Shown: positions 7,023 through 15,536 of the stretch, piece by piece
Numbering within the stretch: position 1 is the first letter of the stretch
How the letters are laid out: each line of letters opens with the position of its first letter
Assembly: GCA_009773555.1 (NCBI GenBank)
Contig: WSXZ01000054.1
Location: 1-35,887, forward strand
Length of the DNA: 35,887 bases
From: Methylocystaceae bacterium
GTDB taxonomy: Bacteria; Pseudomonadota; Alphaproteobacteria; Rhizobiales; Beijerinckiaceae
Reading direction: 5' to 3'
Program-made: the position numbers and the translations under genes
The notes under the pieces: model-generated
Database searches by the model: none
What the model was told of the DNA's origin: nothing
Seen by the model: the letters and a program-made list of their open reading frames with translations, nothing else

Positions 7023-7300
7023 TTGCCGCTCCATCAATAAACAAAAATTCGATGCAAACTCAGGTATTTAGGCAGTCTTCAAAAAGAAGACGCGGCTTTG
7101 CATAATCCGTCAAGCTGAGCGGCGTTCCTTTCCTGTGCATAGAACGGCGTCGCCAAGCCGTCGGCGCCGAACGACATCACGTCAATAGCGATCGCTAGCG
7201 GTATTTGGAGATGAGATCCTGACGGAGAGCAAAAACCCGCGCGCGCTCAGAGTCAGCCATTGAATGCTGACCGATCTGCTCATGAAAAAACGCCAGACGG

Positions 7301-9136
7301 TCAGTCCAGTTCGAACTTTTCTTTATAATCGTGCTTGAGCGATGCGTTCTGATCGTCTTTGCGCAGATAGCAGTCGCCGATCACCAGCGTGTCCATCTCC
7401 GTGCCCATGAAGCAGCCGAAGGCGTCCTCTGGGGTGCAGACGATGGGTTCGCCGCGCACATTGAAGCTCGTATTGACGAGAACGGGACAGGCGGTCAATC
7501 GCTTGAACGCCGAAAGCAGCGCGTGATAGCGCGGATTCGTCTCCTGATGCACGGTCTGAATCCGCGCGGAATAGTCGACGTGGGTCACGGCCGGAATGGC
7601 GCTGCGCGGAACATTGAGCTTGTCGATGCCAAACAGCGCCTGCTGCTCGGCCGTCATTGCGTGACGATGTTTTGCGGCGACGTCGGCGACGAGCAGCATG
7701 TAAGGGGAGTCGCCTTCGAGCTCGAACCAGTCGGCGACATCCTCACGCAACACCGACGGCGCGAAGGGCCGAAACGATTCGCGATATTTGATTTTGAGAT
7801 TGAGCGTTTTCTGCATGGCGTCGGAACGCGGATCGCCTAGAATCGACCGTCCGCCAAGAGCTCGAGGCCCGAATTCCATTCGGCCTTGAAACCAACCGAC
7901 CGCTTTCTCGTCGGCAAGGTCCCGCGCCGCCGCTTCGATAAGTTCGCCTTCCGCCATCGGCTCGAATCTGGCGCCAATGGCATGCAGCCGGCGCTCGATC
8001 TCGGCTTGCGGGAACGAAGGACCGAGATAGGAGCCGCGCATGGCGTCGCCGCCGCCGTTGAGGCTTCGGGGATTTTTTTTGTAGTGATAGTAGCCGGCGA
8101 GCGCCGCGCCGAGCGCGCCGCCAGCGTCGCCGGCCGCCGGCTGAATCCAAATCTGGTCAAAGCTGCCGTCGCGCAGCAGTTTTCCATTCGCGACGCAATT
8201 CAGCGCCACGCCGCCGGCGAGACAAAGATTGCGTGCGCCGGTCTCTTTGGCGAGCGCGCGAGTAAGCCGAAGGACGATCTCCTCGGTGACCGCTTGTATC
8301 GAGGCGGCGATATCCATGTGCCGCTGCGTCAGGAGTTCCTCCGGCTTGCGCGCCGGGCCACCGAAAAGTTCGTCGAACTTGGCGTTGGTCATCCGCAATC
8401 CGGTGCAATAGTCGAAATACGACTGATCGAGCCGAAAGGTGCCGTCCGGCTTCAGGTCGATCAAATTGTCCAGGATCAAATCGGCGTATTTCGGCGCGCC
8501 ATAGGGGGCAAGGCCCATCAGCTTGTATTCGCCGGAGTTCACCTTGAACCCGGTGTAATATGTGAAGGCCGAATACAGCAGGCCGAGCGAATGCGGGAAG
8601 CGCAATTCGCGCTGCATGGTCAGTTGATTGTCACTGCCGAAAGCGACCGACGTCGTCGCCCACTCGCCGACCCCATCCATCGTCAGAACGATCGCGTCCT
8701 TGAACGGAGAGGGGTAGAAGGCGCTGGCGGCGTGGCTGAAGTGATGCTCGGCGAACAGCAGCCTTTTCGACCAGTCGACATCCGCCGAATAGGCCTTCAT
8801 CTCTTTCAACAGCAGCGACTTTTGAAAGAGCTTTTCGCGCAGCCACAGAGGCAGCGACATTTTGAACGACTGGAATCCACGCGGCGCAAAGGCGATATAG
8901 GTTTCCAGCAGCCGCTCGAATTTGATGAACGGCTTGTCGTAGAAGGCGACGAAATCTATGTCCTGAGGCGTGACGCCAGCGGCCTCAAGACAATAGTCGA
9001 TCGCGTGACGCGGAAAGCGCGAGTCGTGCTTTTTGCGCGAGAATCGCTCTTCCTGAGCGGCGGCGATGATTTCGCCATCCTCCACCACGGCGGCGGCGCT
9101 GTCGTGGTAGAAGGCGGAAATGCCAAGTATCCGCAT
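7301..9136 (-). CDS. NodU/CmcH-family carbamoyltransferase
   Basis: A 611-residue enzyme of full family length. It transfers a carbamoyl group from carbamoyl phosphate, through carbamoyl-adenylate, to a hydroxyl of a sugar or natural product. The N-terminal part is an ASKHA/Kae1-like domain: ILGISAFYHDSAAA at the start, HHFSHAASAF with metal-binding His, LTMDGVGEWATTS, and GGVALNCVANGK in the nucleotide fold. The C-terminal YrdC-like-associated domain contains GRMEFGPRALGGRSILGDPR. It is last in a leftward set after the DUF5989 gene (6 bases between) and the sxtJ-like gene. That neighbourhood recurs in polysaccharide and natural-product clusters. The acceptor cannot be deduced; a surface glycan is plausible given the SGNH protein upstream. 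Confidence 0.93.
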   Translation of the reverse strand: MRILGISAFYHDSAAAVVEDGEIIAAAQEERFSRKKHDSRFPRHAIDYCLEAAGVTPQDIDFVAFYDKPFIKFERLLETYIAFAPRGFQSFKMSLPLWLREKLFQKSLLLKEMKAYSADVDWSKRLLFAEHHFSHAASAFYPSPFKDAIVLTMDGVGEWATTSVAFGSDNQLTMQRELRFPHSLGLLYSAFTYYTGFKVNSGEYKLMGLAPYGAPKYADLILDNLIDLKPDGTFRLDQSYFDYCTGLRMTNAKFDELFGGPARKPEELLTQRHMDIAASIQAVTEEIVLRLTRALAKETGARNLCLAGGVALNCVANGKLLRDGSFDQIWIQPAAGDAGGALGAALAGYYHYKKNPRSLNGGGDAMRGSYLGPSFPQAEIERRLHAIGARFEPMAEGELIEAAARDLADEKAVGWFQGRMEFGPRALGGRSILGDPRSDAMQKTLNLKIKYRESFRPFAPSVLREDVADWFELEGDSPYMLLVADVAAKHRHAMTAEQQALFGIDKLNVPRSAIPAVTHVDYSARIQTVHQETNPRYHALLSAFKRLTACPVLVNTSFNVRGEPIVCTPEDAFGCFMGTEMDTLVIGDCYLRKDDQNASLKHDYKEKFELD

Positions 9137-9142
9137 CGCGCT

Positions 9143-9289
9143 TTAAAACAGCGTATAGATGAACGGAGCGACCGCGGTGCCCTGCAAAACGATCAGCGCG
9201 CCAATCAGCAGCATGATGACCAGAACCGGCGCCATCCAATATTTCTTACTGGTTTTGAGATAATCCCAAAGTTCGAGCAGGAAACTCAT
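9143..9289 (-). CDS. Small DUF5989-family membrane protein
   Basis: A 48-residue protein starting MSFLLELWDYLKTSKKYWMA and ending FIYTLF. Residues 19-35 form one hydrophobic helix (PVLVIMLLIGALIVLQG). The amphipathic, Lys-containing N-terminus followed by one membrane span and a short aromatic tail is typical of DUF5989, usually found between an SxtJ-like gene and a carbamoyltransferase, as here. The ribosome site GGGAGAG overlaps the region of the sxtJ stop, 12 bases away, and the carbamoyltransferase follows after 6 bases, so translation is probably coupled. Possibly a membrane anchor or accessory for the transferase; function unknown. Confidence 0.85.
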   Translation of the reverse strand: MSFLLELWDYLKTSKKYWMAPVLVIMLLIGALIVLQGTAVAPFIYTLF

Positions 9290-9301
9290 TTTATCTCTCC
9301 C

Positions 9302-9718
9302 TCAGAATTGCTTGCTCATGTCGCTCGCCCCTTCGGGCGTGTTGCGCATGGTCCAGTAAGAAGTCGCGTTCTTGTCGAATGAAAGTTTGAGCGGATCGGC
9401 GCGGCGCAATCGGAAAATCACCGCGATCGGGAGGATCACCCCAAAGAACAGGACGCCCATGATGATCGGGTTGGTGATTTTGTGCAGCGCCAAGCCCAGC
9501 TGGTGCCAGAGCCGGTTCAGCGGCCGCAGTTTGGCTGGCGCGAGGAACGCCGCTGCGGCGAAACCAAGCGCTGCGGCGAGCCCCCAGAAGTGAGGCGCCT
9601 CGCCGTGCCGAAGCGGCAACATGCTGATGACCGTGATCGCCGCGGCGATCACCAGGCCGAACGATCGATCGGACCCCATGGCGGCGGAACGGTCTCTCGA
9701 ATAGTCCTCATGCGACAT
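9302..9718 (-). CDS. SxtJ-like membrane protein
   Basis: A 138-residue protein with hydrophobic spans at about 20-37, 43-62 and 84-102 and a basic cytoplasmic tail. The LNRLWHQLGLALHKITNPII motif followed by a long hydrophobic helix and the terminal FDKNATSYW segment is characteristic of the SxtJ family, named from the saxitoxin cluster but widespread beside carbamoyltransferases. Biochemical role unknown. It is first of the three tightly linked genes sxtJ, DUF5989 and carbamoyltransferase. A second ATG at codon 14 is possible. Confidence 0.85.
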   Translation of the reverse strand: MSHEDYSRDRSAAMGSDRSFGLVIAAAITVISMLPLRHGEAPHFWGLAAALGFAAAAFLAPAKLRPLNRLWHQLGLALHKITNPIIMGVLFFGVILPIAVIFRLRRADPLKLSFDKNATSYWTMRNTPEGASDMSKQF

Positions 9719-9937
9719 TCAGACGAGACCCCCCAGGTCGCCTCACCATCTCCGCGGCTCGCGAACAGCAAACCTTCGCGATGCTTCACCAAATTCCACA
9801 TCGCCTCATTTGAAGGCGCAAATTAAGGGATATCGCCGGGCGTATCAAGCTGCCGGTTCTGCAGCAGGCGGGCCGGCGCAGCGTGATTCCCATCACATTT
9901 TCGTAGGTTGCAGAGCCGTCGCGGGCCGGTCGCGCAC

Positions 9938-11101
9938 TCATTCGTAATTTCTGATGAGTTGGCGCGCCAGGAGTTCGTTGCCCTGGGCGTTGAAGTGAAA
10001 GTCTCCCCAGAAATACAAGGATCTTAGAAAATCAGCGTTCTGCGCCTTGTATTGAAAAAAGTCGGGGAAGTGATCGAAATATCTCCTGCATTTGCCCGCA
10101 CACCAGTCGCGCCAGAGCCGTGCTTGCCGCGAGTTCTCGCCGTCGTAGAGAAGCTGTTGCGGCCAGGGATAGACGCCAACTGAAAGCGCGATGCCGTGCG
10201 ACGACAGAAGTTCATGCAGGCGATCCATCTGCTTTTTGGCTTTGTCGATTGACGCTTCGATCCCCAGAGCGCCATAGCAGCTGGAATCGTCGCTATAGGT
10301 CCAACTTGGACGCGCGTAGTCACGACTATAAACGCTGCGCGATTTCGCGAAGTCCTCGAAGCTTGCCTGTTCGATCGCTCTCCCCAACTGCGCCGAATAG
10401 CGCATCTGACCGAGGAATTCCCCGACATAGGAGACTTTCTCCCACCACCGCTTCTCGGGGCGCGGTAGCGGCGGGCGCGGCACCGGCGAACACTCCTCAG
10501 AGCCGGTCTGAAACAAGCCCATCTGTAATGCGCCATTTTTATCATACGAATAGAGAATGGCTTCGTCCTGTATGTCGGAGATATCGATGTAGACGACGGC
10601 CTCATCGAAGGTGAGCCCGGAGTCGAGAAAATACTTGAGCTTCTCGTAATAGACCGACGGCGCGTAGCTCGAGACGCCCGCGTTCAGAACGTCGATCGCG
10701 GGAAACGCCTGCGCAAAAAGGCCGACGAAAGATTGTTCGTAAGGAACACCAAGGCTTTCGGTGAAGGAATCGCCGATAAAGACGACGCGCTTGCGATCCG
10801 CCGTCATCGGCACGCTGCGCACGGCGGCGTCTCTAAAGCCCAGTGAATTGGTGAAAATGGGAACCTTACTGGAGCCCCAGGCGTCGAAGCCGTTAAAATT
10901 GGGCTTCAGCCCATGGGTGTAATGCGAATCGCGAACCCTCAACTCGTTTCGCGCAGGCGCCAGAAACGGATTGCCGCCCGTGTAGACGAGATGAAGCACA
11001 ATCTCCGCAACGACGACGAGACTGACGAGCAGGCCAAAGTTGATGAAAAGAATGCGAAACAGCTTGTATGTTGAGTTTTTGCGCGACCACGACATCGACA
11101 T
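9938..11101 (-). CDS. Membrane-anchored SGNH/GDSL-type hydrolase-like protein
   Basis: A 387-residue protein if started at the ATG at 11101. An upstream ATG at 11188 lacks a ribosome site and would add an unlikely leader. A membrane anchor spans about residues 16-36 (ILFINFGLLVSLVVVAEIVL), placing the rest in the periplasm. The SGNH block I appears as VVFIGDSFTESLGV with the nucleophilic Ser, an Asn/Gly block as DVLNAGVSSYAPS, and the terminal catalytic pair as DFHFNAQGNELL (D-x-x-H plus H). The family includes acetyl-esterases acting on polysaccharides. It lies 219 bases upstream of sxtJ in the same direction and may add or remove acyl groups on the same product. Confidence 0.82.
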   Translation of the reverse strand: MSMSWSRKNSTYKLFRILFINFGLLVSLVVVAEIVLHLVYTGGNPFLAPARNELRVRDSHYTHGLKPNFNGFDAWGSSKVPIFTNSLGFRDAAVRSVPMTADRKRVVFIGDSFTESLGVPYEQSFVGLFAQAFPAIDVLNAGVSSYAPSVYYEKLKYFLDSGLTFDEAVVYIDISDIQDEAILYSYDKNGALQMGLFQTGSEECSPVPRPPLPRPEKRWWEKVSYVGEFLGQMRYSAQLGRAIEQASFEDFAKSRSVYSRDYARPSWTYSDDSSCYGALGIEASIDKAKKQMDRLHELLSSHGIALSVGVYPWPQQLLYDGENSRQARLWRDWCAGKCRRYFDHFPDFFQYKAQNADFLRSLYFWGDFHFNAQGNELLARQLIRNYE

Positions 11102-11261
11102 TGGCCAAAATCTGGCTTCCCCAGGATTGTGAGCGCCACTCTTGTCATAGATCGGCTGAAATGAGCAAGCTTCTTTACAAAAAATCATTTTGCGTCGCCG
11201 AATGCTCTCGGCCTTTGCGGTGCGCTAAGAAGCCGCAGTACATCGCGTCTCGGAGCTGCTC

Positions 11262-12893
11262 ATGATCTCGCGTCTCAGTTGTTCGCTTGCTGAATTTCTG
11301 CCGGGCTCTGCGTCGTTGCGGATGCTCTGCACGGCCCTCGCCGTCGCATGGGGCGGCTGCGCAGTCCATGCGCGCGATATGTCGCGCGCCGCCGCCGTAA
11401 GAGACACGTCTGCGGCGCTGGAAGGCCTGCGTGGCAATGGCGCCGCTCTACGCAGCTTCCTTGTCGAAATGCCGAAAGGCGCCGATTTGCACAATCACCT
11501 TGCCGGCGCCGTCTATGCGGAGAGCGCATTGGCTTGGGCGCGCGCGGAGGGGTGGTGTTTCGACGTCAAGAGCAAGGCCGCGCTGCCGCCGCCTTGCGAC
11601 GCCGCATCCAAGCCGCCTCTCGCCGAAGCGCTGCGCTCGACGCAGGCCTACCGAGACGCGGTCAACGCCTGGTCGATGCGCGACGTCGTCACCGCGCGCG
11701 TGAGCGGCCATGATCAGTTCTTCAACAGCTTCTTCCGCTTTTCAGACGTGACGGGCAACAATATCGGCGCCGCCCTCGCGGAGGTTGTCGAGCGCGCCGC
11801 TTCGCAGAACGTCTTGTATCTCGAATTGATGATCAGTCCGCTGATGGGAGAGGCGCGCGATCTAGGCGCGCAGATCGGCTGGAAAGACGATCCTGACGCA
11901 ATGCTTGCGGCGCTCGACGGCAAAGGCCTCCAAGACCTCGTCCAGCGCGCGGCGGAGAGCGTCGTCGCCGTGGTCGCCGACAAGGACCGGCGGCTCGCCT
12001 GCAGCGACGCGGTTCATCGTCGGCCCGGATGCGACGTCGCGGTACGGTTTCTCGCACAGGTCTATCGCAACGTCGACCGCGCGAAATTGTTTGCGCAGAC
12101 GGCGCTTGCGGCGCGCCTCGCCTCGCTCGACGGGCCCGTTGTCGGATTGAACCTCGTCGCTGCGGAGGACGATGAAATCACGCTGGGAAATTACAGCGAT
12201 CAGATGCGGATCGTCGGCGACATCGGGCGCCGACACCCGAAAGCGCGGATCAGTCTCCATAAGGACCTGACCTTCCATATTCGCGAGGCGGTCGAGGTCG
12301 CCGGTGCGGGGCGCATCGGCCATGGCGTCGACATCGGCTTCGAGCACGATGCCAAAGGTCTGATGACGCGAATGGCGCGCGATGGAATAATGGTCGAGAT
12401 CAATCTCACGTCCAATGCGCAAATTCTCGGCGTCGAAGGCGCGGACCATCCATTCCCGCTCTATCGCAACGCGGGCGTGCCGACGGCGTTATCGACCGAC
12501 GACGAGGGTGTATCGCGAATCGATCTCACGCACGAATATCAGCGCGCCGCGCGCGTCTACCACCTTTCCTACCGCGACTTGAAACAGCTGTCTCGAAACA
12601 GCCTGACGTATGCTTTTCTTCCGGGCGAGAGCCTGTGGCGCGATCCTGCGGCCACGCGACCCGTTTCGGCTTGCCTCAACGCACAGTTTGGCGGGACGTC
12701 GCCTTCCGCCGAGTGTCGTCGTTTCTTGGCCGGTTCCGAAAAAGCCAGACTGCAATGGGAGCTCGAGACGCGCTTCGCGCGCTTTGAGTCGACATGGCGC
12801 GGGGGCGGGGGAAAGCCAGCAAACAGCGTAGCGCTCGCTTCCCCGCCTTCGTCTTCGGCCAAACGAGAGCGTTCCTCGCGGAGCGTTCGCTAA
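11262..12893 (+). CDS. Exported adenosine-deaminase-like protein lacking the catalytic Glu segment
   Basis: A 543-residue member of the metal-dependent adenosine deaminase superfamily. The start is supported by GGAG 6 bases upstream. A hydrophobic N-terminus (to about residue 38) suggests export. Metal-site motifs are present: DLHNHLAGA (His-x-His), RIGHGVD and STDDEG. The segment that normally reads LHAGEL..GLVPP before FHIREAV is missing: H333 is followed directly by KDLTFHIREA. This removes about 11 residues including the catalytic Glu, in frame, at 12260/12261. The product is therefore either a pseudoenzyme or carries an assembly deletion. Intact relatives deaminate adenosine in the periplasm or outside the cell. 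The C-terminal 30 residues are low complexity. The 3' end overlaps the next gene's stop by 4 bases, tail to tail. Confidence 0.85.
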   Translation: MISRLSCSLAEFLPGSASLRMLCTALAVAWGGCAVHARDMSRAAAVRDTSAALEGLRGNGAALRSFLVEMPKGADLHNHLAGAVYAESALAWARAEGWCFDVKSKAALPPPCDAASKPPLAEALRSTQAYRDAVNAWSMRDVVTARVSGHDQFFNSFFRFSDVTGNNIGAALAEVVERAASQNVLYLELMISPLMGEARDLGAQIGWKDDPDAMLAALDGKGLQDLVQRAAESVVAVVADKDRRLACSDAVHRRPGCDVAVRFLAQVYRNVDRAKLFAQTALAARLASLDGPVVGLNLVAAEDDEITLGNYSDQMRIVGDIGRRHPKARISLHKDLTFHIREAVEVAGAGRIGHGVDIGFEHDAKGLMTRMARDGIMVEINLTSNAQILGVEGADHPFPLYRNAGVPTALSTDDEGVSRIDLTHEYQRAARVYHLSYRDLKQLSRNSLTYAFLPGESLWRDPAATRPVSACLNAQFGGTSPSAECRRFLAGSEKARLQWELETRFARFESTWRGGGGKPANSVALASPPSSSAKRERSSRSVR

Positions 12894-13039
12894 AGGATGC
12901 TGCGGCCCTGAATGACGCGCAGAACAATCACGATGATGGCGATGACAAGCAGAATGTGGATAAAGCCGCCGAGCGTATATGAGGAGACCAGCCCGAGCAG
13001 CCACATGATGACGAGGATGACCGCGATCGTTTCAAGCAT
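12890..13039 (-). CDS. Small lmo0937-family membrane protein
   Basis: A 49-residue protein starting MLETIAVILVIMWLLGLVSS and ending VIQGRSIL. Two short hydrophobic segments (about 5-20 and 26-42) are separated by SYTLGGFIH, with a basic C-terminus, the layout of the lmo0937 family of small membrane proteins, which are commonly stress-induced. Function unknown. It follows hdeA on the same strand with 32 bases between, so a shared envelope or acid-stress transcript is plausible. Confidence 0.82.
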   Translation of the reverse strand: MLETIAVILVIMWLLGLVSSYTLGGFIHILLVIAIIVIVLRVIQGRSIL

Positions 13040-13071
13040 TGTTCAGCCTTCCATTTGGCCAGAAAGGGGGT

Positions 13072-13404
13072 TCACAATTTTTTGCCAAGCGACTTTGCGT
13101 CGGTCTCGACCTTTTTCCAAGCTCCTTTGAGCTTGCTCCAGAAAGACTCTTGCGGCGCCTTCTTGCAATCGTCGATAATTATAGGAATGACCTTCTCCGT
13201 GCCCTCGATATCGACGTCCGTTGCGAGCGGCTTGCCTTTCTTGCTCTGCGCAGAAGACCAATAGATCACCTTGGGCTGAAACTGGTCGTCGACCGCCAGG
13301 AAATCCTCGCATGTCCACTTGGACGTCGGCTTCTTCGTATCGGCGAGCCCGTTCGTCGCGTAAAAAGACAATGCGGCCGCGGCAATGAAATAAATTGGCT
13401 TCAT
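13072..13404 (-). CDS. hdeA: HdeA-like periplasmic acid-stress chaperone
   Basis: A 110-residue precursor. The ATG at 13404 has AAGGAG just upstream and opens a signal peptide (MKPIYFIAAAALSFYATNGLA). The mature chain has the HdeA pattern: KWTCEDFLAVDDQFQPKVIY, then DVDIEGTEKVIPIIIDDC, with two cysteines positioned for the single conserved disulfide, and a Lys-rich C-terminus (SFWSKLKGAWKK). HdeA unfolds at low pH and binds denatured periplasmic proteins. It sits downstream of modE on the same strand with about 100 bases between, so separate regulation is likely. Confidence 0.88.
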   Translation of the reverse strand: MKPIYFIAAAALSFYATNGLADTKKPTSKWTCEDFLAVDDQFQPKVIYWSSAQSKKGKPLATDVDIEGTEKVIPIIIDDCKKAPQESFWSKLKGAWKKVETDAKSLGKKL

Positions 13405-13506
13405 AGGATGCTCCTTCGAGTCCACGCCTTCTGCGAAAAGCGTCGCCGAGAGACTATTGCGGAATTGCGCCGGCATCCAGTTGGAGCTGGCGCCGTCGTA
13501 GACCCG

Positions 13507-14298
13507 CTATTCCACCGCCAAAATGACGTCCGCAGCGTCGAAGGTCGCCAGCGCCGCGTCCCCTTCTTTCAGTCCCATATCTTCAACGAGATGGCGCGGC
13601 GTCACCGCAGTCATCGTCTTTCCGAAACCGACGTCGAGCAGGATTTCGCTATTGCGTTCGGCGTCGATTCGCTGCGTGACCACGCCCCGGAAGCAATTGC
13701 GCTGCAGCGGCGTCGCGTCGCCGGCAGGCGCCAGATTGACGAAGGACGCCTTGATCAGCGCCAGCGCCTTGCGCCCACGCGACAGGCCCAGTCGCTCCGC
13801 CGATTCATTGGTGACGATCGCCAGGATCGTATCCTTTTCCGACACGCGTAACGTCACTTCAACGTCGACCGGCCACTTCTTGACCTGAGTCACTTCGGCG
13901 CGAAAAACATTGCGCGCGGAAATTGTCATGCCCGTGGTCCACAGCAGAAAGTCCTCGGCGCCCGCGAGACCCTCTTCGGCGATCGTCTCGGAGATGCGCG
14001 CAAGTTTCTCTTCGAGGCGGTGGAAGGTGGCGATCAGCCGACGCCCTTCCTCCGTCACCTCGGCGCCGCCGCCGGTGCGGCCGCCAGCCTTGGTGATGAA
14101 GGCGGGCGTCGGCAAGAGATTGTTGATCGCGTTCACCGCGTCCCATGCGGCCTTGTAGCTGAAGCCGACGGCCTTGGCGGCCTTCGTAATGCTGCCGTGA
14201 AGGGCGACGGCCTCGAGAAGCTTCACGCGGTCGCGCCCAACGAGGAGTCGGCCCTCGCTACGCAGCGCCAGTGAAGCATCGATCTTGCCTTCGGCCAT
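13507..14298 (-). CDS. modE: Molybdenum-responsive transcription factor ModE
   Basis: A 263-residue, full-length ModE. The N-terminal winged helix (about 20-120) contains LEAVALHGSITKAAKAVGFS YKAAWDAVNAINNLL and the GGRTGGGAEVTEEG wing. Two C-terminal TOBE/Mop domains follow: one from SARNVFRAEVTQVKKW (about 125-190), the other from RNCFRGVVTQRIDAE (about 197-262). These bind molybdate or tungstate at the dimer interface. Molybdate-loaded ModE represses uptake genes and activates some molybdoenzyme genes. It is transcribed with the EF2563-like gene 75 bases upstream. Candidate operators lie further upstream at 15422-15440 and 15537-15561. Confidence 0.93.
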   Translation of the reverse strand: MAEGKIDASLALRSEGRLLVGRDRVKLLEAVALHGSITKAAKAVGFSYKAAWDAVNAINNLLPTPAFITKAGGRTGGGAEVTEEGRRLIATFHRLEEKLARISETIAEEGLAGAEDFLLWTTGMTISARNVFRAEVTQVKKWPVDVEVTLRVSEKDTILAIVTNESAERLGLSRGRKALALIKASFVNLAPAGDATPLQRNCFRGVVTQRIDAERNSEILLDVGFGKTMTAVTPRHLVEDMGLKEGDAALATFDAADVILAVE

Positions 14299-14373
14299 GT
14301 CCTGCGTCCCGCCTCATCGCCCGGATACAGGGCAAGACGGCCGGAGGCAACCGCGGCTAAGATGAATGTTCGG

Positions 14374-15243
14374 TTAGTGGAACGTTACTCTCGTGCGCGA
14401 CGGTCTCCGTCCCCCCGCGGGCGACTCTGCGATCGCCTTGACCACCGCCTCGGCAATGGCGCGGCCGCGTTCGTCCGTTCCGGTCCAGTTCGAGGCGCGT
14501 CCGCGAGGGTCGATTTCCACGAGCTTGACGCCCCGCGCCGCATGGACCCCGTCGCGCGCGATCCCGCGCAGGAAGCCGTCCATCGGCGCCTGGATGGGAA
14601 GGCCGTCGAGTCGGCCGAGCAGATAATCCTTGAAAACCCGCACGCCGATGTCGAGCGGCGTCCGCCAGACGCCGTCGCGCGCCGCATAGATAAAACGCTC
14701 CTTGCCGACGCCGCCGAGCATGCGAGCGACGCCGTCTGAAGGCAGCGTCGCGCCGTTTTCGAGCAATTCGCCCGTATGCGCCGGATGAGTCTCGATCGCC
14801 ACGTCGCAGTTCCAGCCCGCCGTGAAGTTTGGACCCAGCCCGATCACCAGACCTGCGATCCCGCGCAGATCAGGCGTGACGCGGTGCTTTTGCATGCGCG
14901 CGTCGATGAGAACGTCGGGCGCGCGCAGGGGGATGAGATCCGTCAAGGGCAGAGGCGAAACGGCGACGTGTCCCGGCCGGGACAAGACGTCGACCACATC
15001 CAGCGTCGTTTGCGTCAGATCGGCGACTACGCCGTCGACTTCGGCGCGATCTCCATAAAGCGCGTCGTGAAAGGCCATCCCTCGTCGGATGACCGGCGGG
15101 TAAGCGTCATGGCTGAGAACCACGCGGCGCCGCTCCCATGTCAATCGCGCCGCGACCGCGGAGGCGATCTCGTTCGTGCCGAGGATGATGACGAAATGCT
15201 CACTGCAGTCGGAGAGGAATTCTTTTGCTGAAAAGCCAGGCAT
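14374..15243 (-). CDS. EF2563-family molybdenum hydroxylase maturation protein
   Basis: A 289-residue protein matching the EF2563 (YqeB-like) family named from selenium-dependent molybdenum hydroxylase systems. An N-terminal Rossmann-like strand (FVIILGTNEIASAVAARL) is followed by the family blocks VVLSHDAYPPVIRRGMAFHD, APDVLIDARMQKHRV, LVIGLGPNFTAGWNCDVAIE and a biotinyl-like barrel (PIQAPMDGFLRGIARDG then VKLVEIDPRG). A role in handling the molybdenum cofactor is known only by association. Its position directly upstream of modE supports a molybdenum function. The start codon follows a hairpin carrying the ribosome site in its loop. Confidence 0.85.
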   Translation of the reverse strand: MPGFSAKEFLSDCSEHFVIILGTNEIASAVAARLTWERRRVVLSHDAYPPVIRRGMAFHDALYGDRAEVDGVVADLTQTTLDVVDVLSRPGHVAVSPLPLTDLIPLRAPDVLIDARMQKHRVTPDLRGIAGLVIGLGPNFTAGWNCDVAIETHPAHTGELLENGATLPSDGVARMLGGVGKERFIYAARDGVWRTPLDIGVRVFKDYLLGRLDGLPIQAPMDGFLRGIARDGVHAARGVKLVEIDPRGRASNWTGTDERGRAIAEAVVKAIAESPAGGRRPSRTRVTFH

Positions 15244-15245
15244 GG

Positions 15246-15261
15246 GGCGCCCTCCGGCGCC
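15246..15261 (-). promoter_or_regulatory. Hairpin presenting the Shine-Dalgarno of the EF2563-like gene
   Basis: On the minus strand GGCGCC, GGAG loop, GGCGCC form a perfect 6-bp stem two bases before the ATG at 15243. The GGAG loop is the likely ribosome binding site, so its access may depend on the structure. Read on the plus strand the same stem is followed by TTTT, but no plus-strand gene ends here. Confidence 0.5.
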
Positions 15262-15421
15262 TTTTCAGCAAATGACGCGCCAAGTCGCGCCGGCCAGGCG
15301 ACAGGAGAATCCTGTTTCGTGCATCTTGTATTGAAGTCGACAATGCGAACAAACAGCGGACGACGCTAAAATTTTTCCGGTTATCATGTGGAAATATATA
15401 AGTATTTTTGTTGAAGAGCGC

Positions 15422-15440
15422 TATGTCATATGAAAACATA
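15422..15440. promoter_or_regulatory. Candidate ModE operator 1
   Basis: TATGT, nine bases, ACATA. With flanks, the left half-site reads CGCTATGT and the right half-site on the opposite strand reads TGATATGT. The Escherichia coli modA operator, as recalled, has half-sites CGTTATAT and CGTTATGT with one base less between the arms. The spacing difference lowers certainty. Confidence 0.5.
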
Positions 15441-15536
15441 TCAACATCGAACTGTCCGTACAGTTTTGCACATGTACTAATCATGCGCTGCTTAAAGTTC
15501 TAACATTGACTTTTGTTCCGCTCGTTTGTAGTCAAG

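Noticed and set aside
7075-7091. GTCTTC-AAAAA-GAAGAC hairpin
   Set aside because: No T-run and not next to a stop codon; insufficient to call a terminator.
7195-7266. Short minus-strand frame MADSERARVFALRQDLISKYR after the carbamoyltransferase
   Set aside because: The amphipathic sequence looks protein-like, but it is only 21 residues with no clear ribosome site; too weak to call.
7886-9382. Long plus-strand frame opposite the carbamoyltransferase
   Set aside because: Antisense shadow of a well-recognised enzyme gene.
15458-15477. Third palindrome GTACA-N10-TGTAC in the modE-linked control region
   Set aside because: It lacks the TATGT/ACATA arms and has different spacing; not counted as a ModE site.
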